Assembly: GCA_947247005.1 (NCBI GenBank)
Contig: OX365956.1
Coordinates: 17,008,089-17,072,088 of the forward strand
Reading direction: 5' to 3'
From: Spisula solida
Lineage: Eukaryota > Mollusca > Bivalvia > Venerida > Mactridae
DNA length: 64,000 nt
This document shows positions 48,916 to 59,133 of this stretch, in pieces. The notes beneath the pieces are model-generated. The model did not search any database. It worked only from the letters and a program-made list of their open reading frames with translations, and was not told where the DNA came from. Each line of letters opens with the position of its first letter. The stretch's first letter is position 1. The position numbers and the translations under genes were made by a program.

Positions 48916-51140
48916 TTCAAATTTGTTGACTGTTTTAAAAGAATCGAAAAGTATAGTATGTCCTATTCACAATATATGTTTAAAGTAGTGTAACAATGTT
49001 TTTACGATCGACACTACTTATTTTACACAATCATTCTATACTGAATATGTGTTGATTTGTGTGTAAGATCGAATTTTATTTCAATACAATATCACATACA
49101 TGCATGTTCTTTGCAAGGCTTAGAAACGGTTATTCGTCTAAATAACTATTTTAATGATAAATCTCCATAATCCACCGATTATCATTTATCATATTATAAT
49201 AAGTAAATTATTATATTAACATGAATATTAATATCTATTCTGGGCTAGTGGCCTAAGCTTACGTAATTACGCAAAAAGCATTATTGTACAGTATTCGGCG
49301 CGTGTTATGTGCCGAAAAAAAGCACAGAAAACGCGTAAGTTTTACGCTTGATGGAAACGGGGCTTAATATACATGTATTTTCCATTTACTTACCGTTGTA
49401 TTTGGAAAATCCACCACTAACGTATAATTGTTTGGGTCGTCCAGCCAAGTTATTTCCTCTGTGGAGTATAACCTTTCAGCGTCTAGACAAACACTTAGCA
49501 CACAACATAATGAAACAATGAATACTATATTACATATATTCATTGTTATTTTAATGCATATGTACGTGACTACATAAAAACTAGTCCCATTAATAGCTGT
49601 CTATGTTAAGTATATCCATTTTGAAACAGCTTGATCTACCTAAATGTTATACGCAAAAGCGTGTATTCCAATTCCTTTCAGAAAATTCCATTTCTTTCAC
49701 AGCTATCTGAGTGACATCAACCAATCGCCGAATTTAAGACATTTCACATACACTGCAGCACATGATAACCACCCAATAATGGAAATAATAGAATACAATT
49801 TAATGGTAGTTGTGCGTATTCCCCGACTGCTGTGAAACCTTATACAAACTAATGTAAGTTATATTCCTTTATCGGTAACTTTAATTAGACACAGATACAT
49901 TATGAACACGTCTTAATTTCATTATACCAATGGTACGTGTTGAATTATTTACCACGGATTAATGAAAAATAGATGCTGGCGCCCAAGAAAATCTCCGACC
50001 AATTTTTCTCTCGATATTCTAACTGCCAAACCAATCCAGGCAATCGACCAAGCGAGCGGTGTATTGGATGTGTTCAATGCTAATCGTATTCTTGCGCTGA
50101 TACCGACAGGTCTTTATCAATATCTATAATACAGGGATATCGGACGATGTATCAAACGTTCAATGTTCAATGGGTATATTCTATCTCATACTAACGAAGA
50201 AAGTATCGGCAATATAAGATGGTCTATTCTATGAGGGTTGCACAGTCATGATGTAAAATGATGAACGTGTACGTATATAGTGAAAGTTTAATAACAAATA
50301 TAATAGACCCGTCTCTGACAGGCGTCTGGCAAGGTGTTTAATCAGTCAAATTGGATGGCCGTTTTAAGGTGATTCCCAACTCTCTATTTGAGCGGAAGTT
50401 TAGAAATCTGTGTAAATAAGACGTATTGAAAGCGTCTGACTACCATGATGAATAGTACGAAAACATTGATTCGTCAGCATGTTCTCATGTCTTAAAATCG
50501 CGAATTTACTGTATAGTTATTACAGTACATCTTTAAATAAACACATTTGTTTTCAAAAACAAATTATCGCGAATAATAGCTACAACGTATGTGAAACGTT
50601 TTATAATGCGCCCACACAAAATTGTATCCACGTTTTAAAATAATTTTTTAGCAAGCATCCCGACTACATTAGAGGAAAGTTCTTTGCATTTACTTTGTAA
50701 GAATATAGACTAGCTAATGCAAAAGAGCATATAGCTAAAACTGGGCTCATCTGTAAATATGCACATTTGTTTTCAAAAACTAATTATCGCGAAAACTGGA
50801 TACAACGTATTCAAAACGTTGATGTATAAATTTGCAAACTCTCCTGGTTTTCGACATTTCCGAAATCACTTAACTGTCAATAAAATAAATCTAGCCGAGC
50901 AACTGCCATGAAATTTGGGATAAAACTTCTATAATAGTTACTCTACTGGTTGCATGTACGAAAACAGTATGTTGTTCGACTATTTTTTTCGTATAACTTA
51001 AAAATGAAAAATCTCATATTTTAAAGTATCATTTAAAAATACATATAACAAAATTATCGTGTGATTCCATATATACGAAATTTCGTGCATGCCGAGTTTC
51101 ATGAAATTAAATGTCAAACTTTTTCGTGACAAAAGTTCCT
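48916..51140. other. Non-coding DNA with one diverged direct repeat
   Basis: No gene is recognised. The direct repeat at 50527-50602 and 50752-50824 is the only structure noted. Confidence 0.45.
50527..50824 (+). repeat. Direct repeat pair of about 75 bp
   Basis: CACATTTGTTTTCAAAAAC followed by AATTATCGCGAA and ACAACGTAT occurs twice, about 225 bp apart (50527-50602 and 50752-50824). Confidence 0.8.
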
Positions 51141-51345
51141 TGTTTGCCACTTTGGTCCCTGTAAATAGGGCTTATCAGTTACCTGGAAAACAACGTCATT
51201 GTGACAATGTTTGTCAAATGCAAGACATGATTTTTCGAAATTCAGCAGCCGATAAGATGATATTTTAAAAATTGCATTATAACATTTTCTTAATCGGTTT
51301 TGGTCAGCTAACGTAATACAGACATGAACATTGAATTCTCAAAAT
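51140..51345 (+). repeat. MITE family R2, 3' partial copy
   Basis: GCCACTTTGGTCCCTGTAAA, GGCTTATCAGTTACCTGGAA and ATGCAAGACAT align with 32573-32665. The terminus is missing. Confidence 0.65.
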
Positions 51346-51474
51346 ATCCCGCTAGTTTTTAAAAAAAAAATTCAAGAATAACTAAACAGTGTTGCCGTCA
51401 ATAAAAGGCAGACAGCCTTTTAATAGAAAAAAATGTTTTAGAGAAAAAAATGTGCATTTAAATAACCAAGCCTA

Positions 51475-53205
51475 GGCCCATATTCACATGTCGGTCCTCC
51501 ACTCCAACTCGACTTACACTAACCTAAGGTAGCCTCAAGTGTAGCTGGAGTGACGGTCGAGTTAGTGAAGGTCGAGTGGAGATTTGGTATTCACATGGGT
51601 AACTCGACCTCGACTTTCCTGAGTGGGTGACCGTTATAATATTCGGTAGGATATTACACTGTACAAACAATCTGTGCTTTATTATTAAATTGGTTGGTTC
51701 GGTTTAGATGCATTTATCTAATATACATGTATACAAATGTACTAACAAAGTCAAACTATAATTTTGATGGTTTTATGCTACATTCTTTATATTTCTTTGA
51801 ACTCGCTCACATAAAACCTTCATTTGAATAATCACAAATAGAGAGTATGATTATTGTAAAGATAATAGAGATCAGTTAACATAAAACTTCGATGTAATTA
51901 ACGTTAAATGAACGTATATATTTTCAAAGATATTCCAAGGAAACATTTATGCAAGACAATGCGAACGAGTTTTAAATGAATAAAGGATGCTCATATCGAA
52001 GAAGACACCTTACCAAATGCCTCATATCACGTCAATATAAATTCCACCGACCGTCAAGCAGGTAATATCATGTTAATAATTTAGAAGTCAGAGGAGATGA
52101 ATTCAGTTTACTTTTATAAGCAGCTTCACTGTCAGATGATTTCGTAAACTAATTACTACACATACATCGTCCAGACCGTTCCGGAGAAGCCCGACAACTA
52201 GAAAGCCTTAATTCCTAGAATTTCATTTAATGAGCGACATGTATAAAACACAATAAATATTATAGCTTATGCATGAAATTGTTGGTTTTAGGTTGATTAT
52301 GAAACAAGTTGATACAACCTTGACCTAATATTAACCATTCTCGACACCTCATGCCCGATTTCATTCATCGTCACAATGATATTGACATGTTGATATACAT
52401 AAGAGAAGCCAGCTTTCGCTTATTATGCTAGACATTTTGCAAGGGAAATTCTAATACCATTTCGTTTTTAGCAAGTAGTGACCCCGGATCGAACATGGGG
52501 CTTCCCGCACTCGAAGCGGACGCTCTAACAGCAGGCTAACGAGGCCGCACGTTGACTCATGAATGATTGCAAATAAGAAAAAAATAATGCACATCATCGG
52601 TATGAGTTGCAAGTTTGTAAATTGTATAGTTACGCTCCATAATTTTATATAAATAGCATGCATTTATTTAACATCGCGGTAAGATGACTAAATTTTAATT
52701 CCAGATACTAATACACTTATTACAGTACCACACGATCATATGAATTTGTTGTCTTATTTAATTTAAAAATACAATAACTTTATTAGTTCAACATTCGTGC
52801 GCTTAATCGGTATGCACGTAACCACCTTTGAGTGTAGCTGGGGGAACTTTTCAAAGAATTTAACGCTATCCATGCTTTCTAAGGAATTGTTCCTCTTCGG
52901 GACAATTTTAAAAGGTAAAATCATCTCCTCAAATTCTTCTACCTCGAGTGGATTGTCCATTTTAGTTAGTGACTATTTTTGGTATTCACTTACATTCCAT
53001 TGAGTTTGGTTGGAGTCAAGCTCAAGTAGACGTTTCGCTCCCTCGAAAATTCCTCACTCAGTCAAGTCAACTCCAGCTACACTTACCGTTGTGAATACCA
53101 ATTTCTAGTTAGGTCGAGTTCACACTCAAACGCACGGACGAAACGATAATTAAATATGGATTAACTCAGTGAGTGAGAGTGGAGGAGAGGATGTGAATAT
53201 GGCCC
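51475..53205. mobile_element. PIF/Harbinger-like element with CTA target duplication
   Basis: A 1731-bp element. Left end GGCCCATATTCACAT and reversed right end GGGCCATATTCACAT differ by one base, and both are flanked by the trinucleotide CTA. A 3-bp duplication and GGSCC...TTCACA ends fit PIF/Harbinger. Subterminal AGTGTAGCTGGAGT words occur in both orientations. A 65-codon minus frame (52763-52960, beginning MDNPLEVEEFEE) is open but unrecognised. No transposase is visible, so it is non-autonomous. A tRNA-like SINE head is inserted at 52465-52555. Confidence 0.75.
52465..52555 (-). repeat. tRNA-derived SINE head inside Harbinger-like element
   Basis: On the minus strand GTTAGAGCGTCCGCTTCGAG is followed by box B TGTTCGATCCGGGG. 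This is similar to the head at 24060-24160 (GTCCGCTTTGAGTGC there, GTCCGCTTCGAGTGC here), so both probably belong to one family. Confidence 0.6.
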
Positions 53206-53318
53206 CTAGTCAATTGCTTTCGCTTCTTCGAAATGCGTGAGGTATATGCATTTTTAGGTATATTTTTGTGTATTGGTAAAGCAAGGCATAAGTACACGTA
53301 GTCCGATGATATCGTTGA

Positions 53319-53690
53319 TAATAGAGAGGTTGCGATGCGAACGTGTACGACTACGTGTACGTGTAGCTACCCGTACATGTATACGTACGCGTTGGAATTA
53401 AAATTTGCTTGCGAAAGACAACGTGTGCGTGTAACATAACATGACAGGTGTAGCATGATTTCTTCGTGAATCGATAATGAGTGTTTATATAAACTGAATG
53501 AAACCACGGGCGATTAATTATTGGGTTTCCCGTGCATACGCATACCTGTGTGACATAGTACACATTATATTTTCGTCTGTCACACGTCGGTAACTTGTAG
53601 AAACTACACATACCTGGATGGCGAAATACTCAACAGTAGTATTGATGTACACGTACACGTTACACGTTGACTTTCGCAACCTCTCTATTA
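53319..53690 (+). mobile_element. MITE with TAATAGAGAGGTTGCGA ends
   Basis: A 372-bp element with a perfect 17-bp inverted terminus, followed on both sides by CG-containing ACGTGTACG words. Target duplication unresolved. Confidence 0.78.
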
Positions 53691-53706
53691 TTGCTAACTT
53701 ATACTA

Positions 53707-53913
53707 TAACTCCAACACGATAACTTGCAGTACAAAAACAAACACAATATTGCCTATATTTTTGTAATGGATTAAAATCAAGGACCGTAACAATGAAAGC
53801 ATTCACACATTTAGCACAACATGTAAAGTTGTCATGCTCCTAAATATTCAGAAACGATAAATATAGCGGATTTTGTGTTTGTTTTTGTATTGCAATTTAT
53901 CGCGTTGGAGTTA
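53707..53913 (+). mobile_element. MITE with TAACTCCAAC ends and TA flanks
   Basis: A 207-bp element. About 55-60 bp at each end are inverted copies (TAACTCCAACACGATAACTT against TAACTCCAACGCGATAAATT, then ACAAAAACAAACACAA). TA flanks both ends. Confidence 0.82.
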
Positions 53914-54509
53914 TATCTGATAAATATCTCATATATGTTGCATTGTTGCGAATATAATCTTACGACTTCTCAGCGAATGTTGTCTGTGGTCTGATTGGTC
54001 CATTCCAACCAGTCAATCACATTACTGGCGTAACATCAACTTATTATTGATTAATCTGTCTCAATATCTAAACCGTGATGATTTACCAAATGATCAATGG
54101 GTTTAATAATGACACGGTCTTGTTCATCGCGGACTACACTCTCTTTCAGAATATCAGATTTTAGTTATAATTAACCCAAACCCATTGTCCAATAAAGCTA
54201 GTTGCAGCAAAAAATATCCCTCAAGAAGAACAATAATTAGGCGTCAAAATGTTTTTCAGTATTTTATGTGTGGCCGTAAATGTTAAGAAATTGATTTGTC
54301 CAATAGTATACCCTTTTGCGGTTTCAAAGCTTCTATAATGGGAATGCAGCCTAACAGAGAATGTCCAGTCATATATGTCCTGACACTCAACCGACCCTAG
54401 CTATGAAAAAGAGGACTGTTTTAAGAGTTATTAACAATATTACACATCCGTAAAAATATCACAACTTGAACTTGCTTAAGAAATACAAAGAATTTAGATT
54501 TGAATATAA

Positions 54510-54862
54510 CTTTACCGTATGACTTCCGAACCGGGTCCTGAAACTGCATAGGCTTGTATATGGTTCAACCCCATTCTTGGCCACTGCTTAATTTCTCTGA
54601 ACTAGAATAAACCACATGCTCCACTCGACCAATGTGTGAATTGGTGGTACGTTTGAGGGTTGTGTCTCAGTATGTTCGATAGTCCCGGACGCTGCAGGTC
54701 GATGTTGGTTGCACACCAACCAAGAGAGAAATAGTCCCCCAAGGGAGATTAGAGACTCAGATGCAGGTTTACATAGGTAGCCCAATGTCCAGGGTAAGTT
54801 CAAATATCAAATGGTGATTGAACGGCCGAACTGCTAAAAGCAGCCTTCGAAAATTGGTAACT
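54510..54862 (+). repeat. SINE family S1, copy 2
   Basis: The body (54590-54862) matches 16200-16465 in order: CTCGACCAATGTGAATTGGT-type start, GTTCGATAGTC, GTCGATGTTG, AGAGAAATAGTC, TAGGTAGCCCAATG and TCGAAAATTGGTAACT. The tRNA-like head (about 54510-54580) is eroded. Confidence 0.72.
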
Positions 54863-54953
54863 TTTTTAACTCATGAAGCATGCCCGGGTCACGTGAACAT
54901 TATCTTAACTCTAAGCCAATAGGTCGATTATGTACTTCATTAATCATAGAGAC

Positions 54954-55303
54954 ACTGAGCGTGTTCAGCTGACTTACGAGGGTGAACTCGATTATCTAGA
55001 GTTGCAGCAAAACGAGTCGAGTGCCAACCGTCGAGTGTACTCGAGTGTACTGGAGTTCAGCTCCGCTGCGAGGCTGTGTTGTTGTAGTTCCAATCGGGAC
55101 ACCTCGGACAATTTCTTACGAATCACGTATAAATGCGGGTACGGACCGTTCCAATTGCTGTAGTACCACATGTCCGCCATGTTTGTTTACACTGTAGTTT
55201 AACCCTTTTCGTTTTGCTTTGCTGAAGAGCTCCAAGAGTTAGTTTATTTTTAGATTCTTACGTCACCAGAGTTAACTCTAGTTGGACAGCTGAACTCGCT
55301 TAC
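54954..55303 (+). mobile_element. Probable MITE with GTTCAGCTG ends
   Basis: About 350 bp. Left CTGAGCGTGTTCAGCTG and reversed right GTAAGCGAGTTCAGCTG match at 14 of 17 bases, and further inverted GAACTC/GAGTT words follow. It is more GC-rich than its surroundings. Exact ends are uncertain. Confidence 0.55.
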
Positions 55304-55656
55304 TAATTAATACCAACACTAGTGCGATTTGACAAAGCCGAAACAACCCATGAATGACAGTAGCTTTCGAACAATACATCAGCAAAGACAAATAACACAT
55401 AATTATGATGAATATCTCGCAGTTTCACACTGACAGGCAATCTCAATCGTACATAATAATATATACTTACTGGAATCAGGAGGTTCTGTGCCGTCGACGG
55501 TATTTTATATTGTAAGGGAGGGAACTCGCATATATACAAGCCTGTTATTAATGTATTCTATCTCCCTTTAAATGGTTAACACTAGAGATGTTTACATAGG
55601 CGCAGTACTTTTGGGAAGAAGAGAGTTCGTACGCAATCCCGAACATTTAAAACATA

Positions 55657-55837
55657 TACAATACGATACGATACGATACCATACCATAAGATACGATACG
55701 ACACCATAAGATACGATACGATACGATACGATACGATACGATACGATACGGTACGGTACGGTACGATACGATACGATACGATACGATACGATACGATACG
55801 ATACGATACGATACGATACGATACAATACAATACAAT
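55657..55837 (+). repeat. (GATAC)n microsatellite
   Basis: About 35 copies of a five-base unit, with some GGTAC, CATACC and CATAAG variants. Long tyrosine/serine-rich frames on the minus strand are caused by it. Confidence 0.97.
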
Positions 55838-56465
55838 CTCTTTATTTCGTCAGGTTACATTTGTAACAACAGACAATACAAAATGTTACAACAAAAAACA
55901 TACACATGGGTAACAACAACAAGTTAACAGTAGTGTTAAGTTTACAGTATAATTTTAATCGTACTGGTAATTTTAAGTAAATTACTTACACATAATATTA
56001 TGTGTATTGGGTATAAATTGAATATTGGACGGGGACAGTGATATTCACTGTCATATTTATATTATTAATTTTTGTGTGTGTACGGATGACGTAAAAATTA
56101 TAAGGTTATTATAGCACGTGAAAATCATGAAGTGATACTGTTGAGTAAATATGGAATGCCATTGACGCGTCGATATTTTGGTTTTCGGTAGATTTGCACG
56201 AGAAAAGAGTGCAGCGTTGTGAGAATTTAGCTTTATGAATGCGAGTAGAGCACGTTGTAATGTTTTAATACACAGGCTTTTACATAAAGTGTTTGAATGA
56301 GAAACTAATCAGGCTAGATAGTAAAGTAGATGTACAATAAGAAGTTTCTAATTTACGTGGGTCATAATATAGGTTACAAATATACGCAGGTTATGTGATA
56401 ATATTTTTTTATACGTTCAAAAATTGGACTTTTTTAAAATTCACTTTCTGTATTTTTGGACATTT
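55838..56465. other. Non-coding DNA, nothing recognised
   Basis: AT-rich flank of the microsatellite. No supported gene. Confidence 0.45.
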
Positions 56466-57540
56466 TTAGCTCCACTATTCGCAGAATAAGGGGAGCTATT
56501 GTAGTCACCCGAGCGTCGGCGTCAGCGTCGGCGTAACACTTTTGTTAAAGTTTAGGTACAGGTTTTTTAACCTCTTATATTCACTAAGTCTTTTAAGATA
56601 TTGCTTTCATACTTTGCATACATGTTCACCATCATGACCCCAACCCATATGCAGGAGTAGGTAACTGTATCAGTTATATTTTGTTGAAAGTATGCCTTTT
56701 TTCTACTTAGTGCAAATAGTGCAAATGTTAAAGTTTAGGTACAGGTTTTTTAACCTCAAATAGCTTCAAAGTGCATTGACATGTTGCTTTGATACTTTGC
56801 ATACTTGTTCACCATCATGACCCCAACCCATACACAGGGGTAGGTAACTCTATTAAGCAGTTTGGTGAAGTTACGCCCCCTTTTTTAAACTTAGTGTAAA
56901 TGTTGAAGTTTAGGTACAGGTTTTTTAACCTCAAATATCTTCACAGTGCAATGAAATATTGCTTTAATACTTTGCATACTTGTTCACCATCATGACCCCA
57001 ACCCATACACAGGGGTAGGTAACTCTATTAAGCATTTAGGTGAAGTAATGTCCCCTTTTTCAACTTAGTGCAAATCTTAAAGTTTAGGTACAGGTTTTTT
57101 TTACCTCAACTATTTTCACATATTGCTTTGCATACTCGTTCTCCATCATGACCCCAACACAGGGGTGGGTATCTCTATCGAGCATTTTGTTGAAATTATG
57201 CCCCCTTTTGGACTTGGAAATGCAAATGTTAAAGTTTAGGTACAGGTTTCTTAACCTCTTATATCTTCAAAGTGCATTGATATATTGCTTTGATACTTCG
57301 CAAACTTGTTCACCAGCATGACCCCAACCCCTACACTGGAGAAGATAACTATTTAGCATTTTGTTGAAATTATGCCCCGTTTTGGACTAAGAAATGCTTA
57401 TTTATTTGCCATCATGACCTAACAGTCCTGCATAATTTGTCCAAATTATCCCCCTTTTTCGACTTAGAAGCCCCAACCTCTGCACAGCCTAGCATGGCGC
57501 TGCGAATAGTGGAGCGCGCTGTTCGTGGACAGCTCTTGTT
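56466..57540 (+). repeat. Minisatellite element with inverted ends
   Basis: Ends TAGCTCCACTATTCGCAG and, from the right, CGCTCCACTATTCGCAG are inverted copies. Between them AAAGTTTAGGTACAGG recurs at 56548, 56730, 56905 (GAAG form), 57079 and 57231, at 174-182 bp spacing with one shorter unit of 152 bp. Each unit holds TTCACCATCATGACCCCAAC. A CG-rich start (GTCGGCGTCAGCGTCGGCGT) resembles a widespread molluscan repeat. Confidence 0.85.
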
Positions 57541-58085
57541 CTACATGCAACCTAATCTCCAAGAAAACAGTCATTTTTTTATGATCGTGAAACAATTTTA
57601 ATTTTTGTGCTAACAAATCTTTGGAAAAAACGTATTTTTAGTTAAAGGTTACCCACACGCACACACATAATTTAGTAAGTTGACTTTAAACCAATGAAAA
57701 TTGAAATTAACGTAAGAAAAATACAAAAGTCTCGCCTTTTCAACTTTGTCTTTTCTTAGCTCCATTTTAAATTTTTCTAGACGGAAACGAACGGAAATAA
57801 TATGACATCAGGTGTTGTGACTGCTTTAACAGACAACGTTGTTTCCACCCAAACCCGTTCCGTAGTTAATACTTAATTGCAACTGTTACCTGTAAGACCA
57901 TGCTTTTTTGTTACAAGTCTCGCTGCGTTTTTGCGAAAAAATCTCTCAATACGACGCATTTTACAGTGCGCCTTTATTATTACCATGTACTTTGTGTTTC
58001 TGCGTTTAGTCACGCACGTTAATTATATTTAAATTATACTTCGTGGTCACGCGCGTTAATTAAATGTATAAGACACTCTATTTCT
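57541..58085. other. Non-coding DNA before truncated LINE
   Basis: No endonuclease N-terminal motif is found in any frame, supporting 5' truncation of the LINE near 58086. Confidence 0.5.
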
Positions 58086-58403
58086 GGTATTTTACCCGAT
58101 CACGTGATTGATCTTAATCTTGGTAGATTTGTTGACTTACCTTGTGATGACAAGCTACCAGCTAATTTACCTGATCGTAAAAACTGCGATAGTGTCGTAA
58201 ATTCTTTCGGATTAAAACTTCTAAATTTGGGTAAAAGCAATGATATTTTCATTACAAATGGCAGATTAGAGGAGGGATCATTTACTTATAATTATGTGTG
58301 CAGAAATAAAACTATTTCTAGTACTGTTGATTATTTAATCTCACAATACGATAATTTTCAATATATATCCAGCATGTGTGTTATGGATATGACCGAGTTT
58401 TCA
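58086..58403 (+). pseudogene. LINE endonuclease, C-terminal part
   Basis: This carries the second half of an APE-type endonuclease. Visible pieces are RKNCDSVVNSFGLKLLNLGK, DIFITNGRLEEGSFTYNYV and STVDYLISQYDNF, the segment that ends in the catalytic SDH motif in this family. Here the frame reads TEFS and then runs into inserted DNA. The missing DHCPL continues at 59134. About the first half of the domain, with the Asn, Glu, Tyr and Asp-Asn motifs, is absent because of 5' truncation, so it cannot nick DNA. The apparent start at 58104 is a GTG inside the domain and not a real start. Confidence 0.82.
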
Positions 58404-59129
58404 TGTCATAGGGTCTTTTGTTGTGTTCAAATACTTATTAAATAAAACATTATAATACTTACTCAACTTACTCGTCTTTTATCAATAAACAGTCCCTTGT
58501 AAATGATATTGAATCCATGTTCCCATAGTCAAATTAGTAGCTGTAGTTAGTTAGTTAGTTAGTAATTATTGCCCAATACTCTAATCCTTTAACAATCACA
58601 AGTATCCATCGCACTTACACTTAAAATCACTGAAGCATAGTCGTATTGGTCGGTTCAATCAATGATATAATCATTCAGATGTTTACCCTCTGATGTATAA
58701 TACATTGATTGAACATTTATTTGTTTTCTCGTTTTATCTATAATAATATATTTTATATATATTATCTATACAGGTAACTATGAAGTATTTATTGTCTTTT
58801 TTTGATCATTAGTAACATTTAAAGCATTAGGTTAAAGTATAAATTAGGTTATTGATTAGAAGTTTATATCATGTCATATTTTCTGGTAAACCGTCATCTC
58901 ACAGCAGCCATAGTCTACCTTTTTATGATATTTGTTTAATTGCTATGTTGTAAGTATGTATATAATTATAATGATTCAGATGTTTACCCTCTGATGTATA
59001 ATACATTGATTGACCATTTATTTGTTTTCTCGTTTTATCTATAATAATATATTTTATATATATTATCTATACAGATCAACACAGACGTCTAACCGATCAT
59101 ATACAACCCACATATACCCACCTGTAACA
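58404..59129. mobile_element. LTR-like insertion (possible solo LTR) with TTCA duplication
   Basis: A 726-bp sequence begins TGTCATAGGG and ends CCTGTAACA, the TG...CA form of LTRs, and is bordered by TTCA at 58400-58403 and 59130-59133. Deleting the insert plus one TTCA exactly rejoins the LINE reading frame. It has a poly(A)-signal-like AATAAA near 58440 and a 101-bp direct repeat (58673-58773 and 58974-59074). No coding sequence. The ends are also partly inverted (TGTCATAGG and TGTTACAGG), so a short DNA transposon with a 4-bp duplication is the alternative. Confidence 0.72.
58673..59074 (+). repeat. 101-bp direct repeat, 301-bp spacing
   Basis: ATTCAGATGTTTACCCTCTG through ATTATCTATACAG occurs at 58673-58773 and 58974-59074 with almost no differences. 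Both copies are inside the LTR-like insertion. Confidence 0.93.
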
Positions 59130-59133
59130 TTCA

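Noticed and set aside
55582..55836. Tyr/Ser/Arg-rich proteins
   Set aside because: Translation of the GATAC microsatellite.
58104..58445. A complete small gene starting at GTG 58104
   Set aside because: It is the middle of an APE endonuclease. The last 14 codons lie inside the LTR-like insertion.
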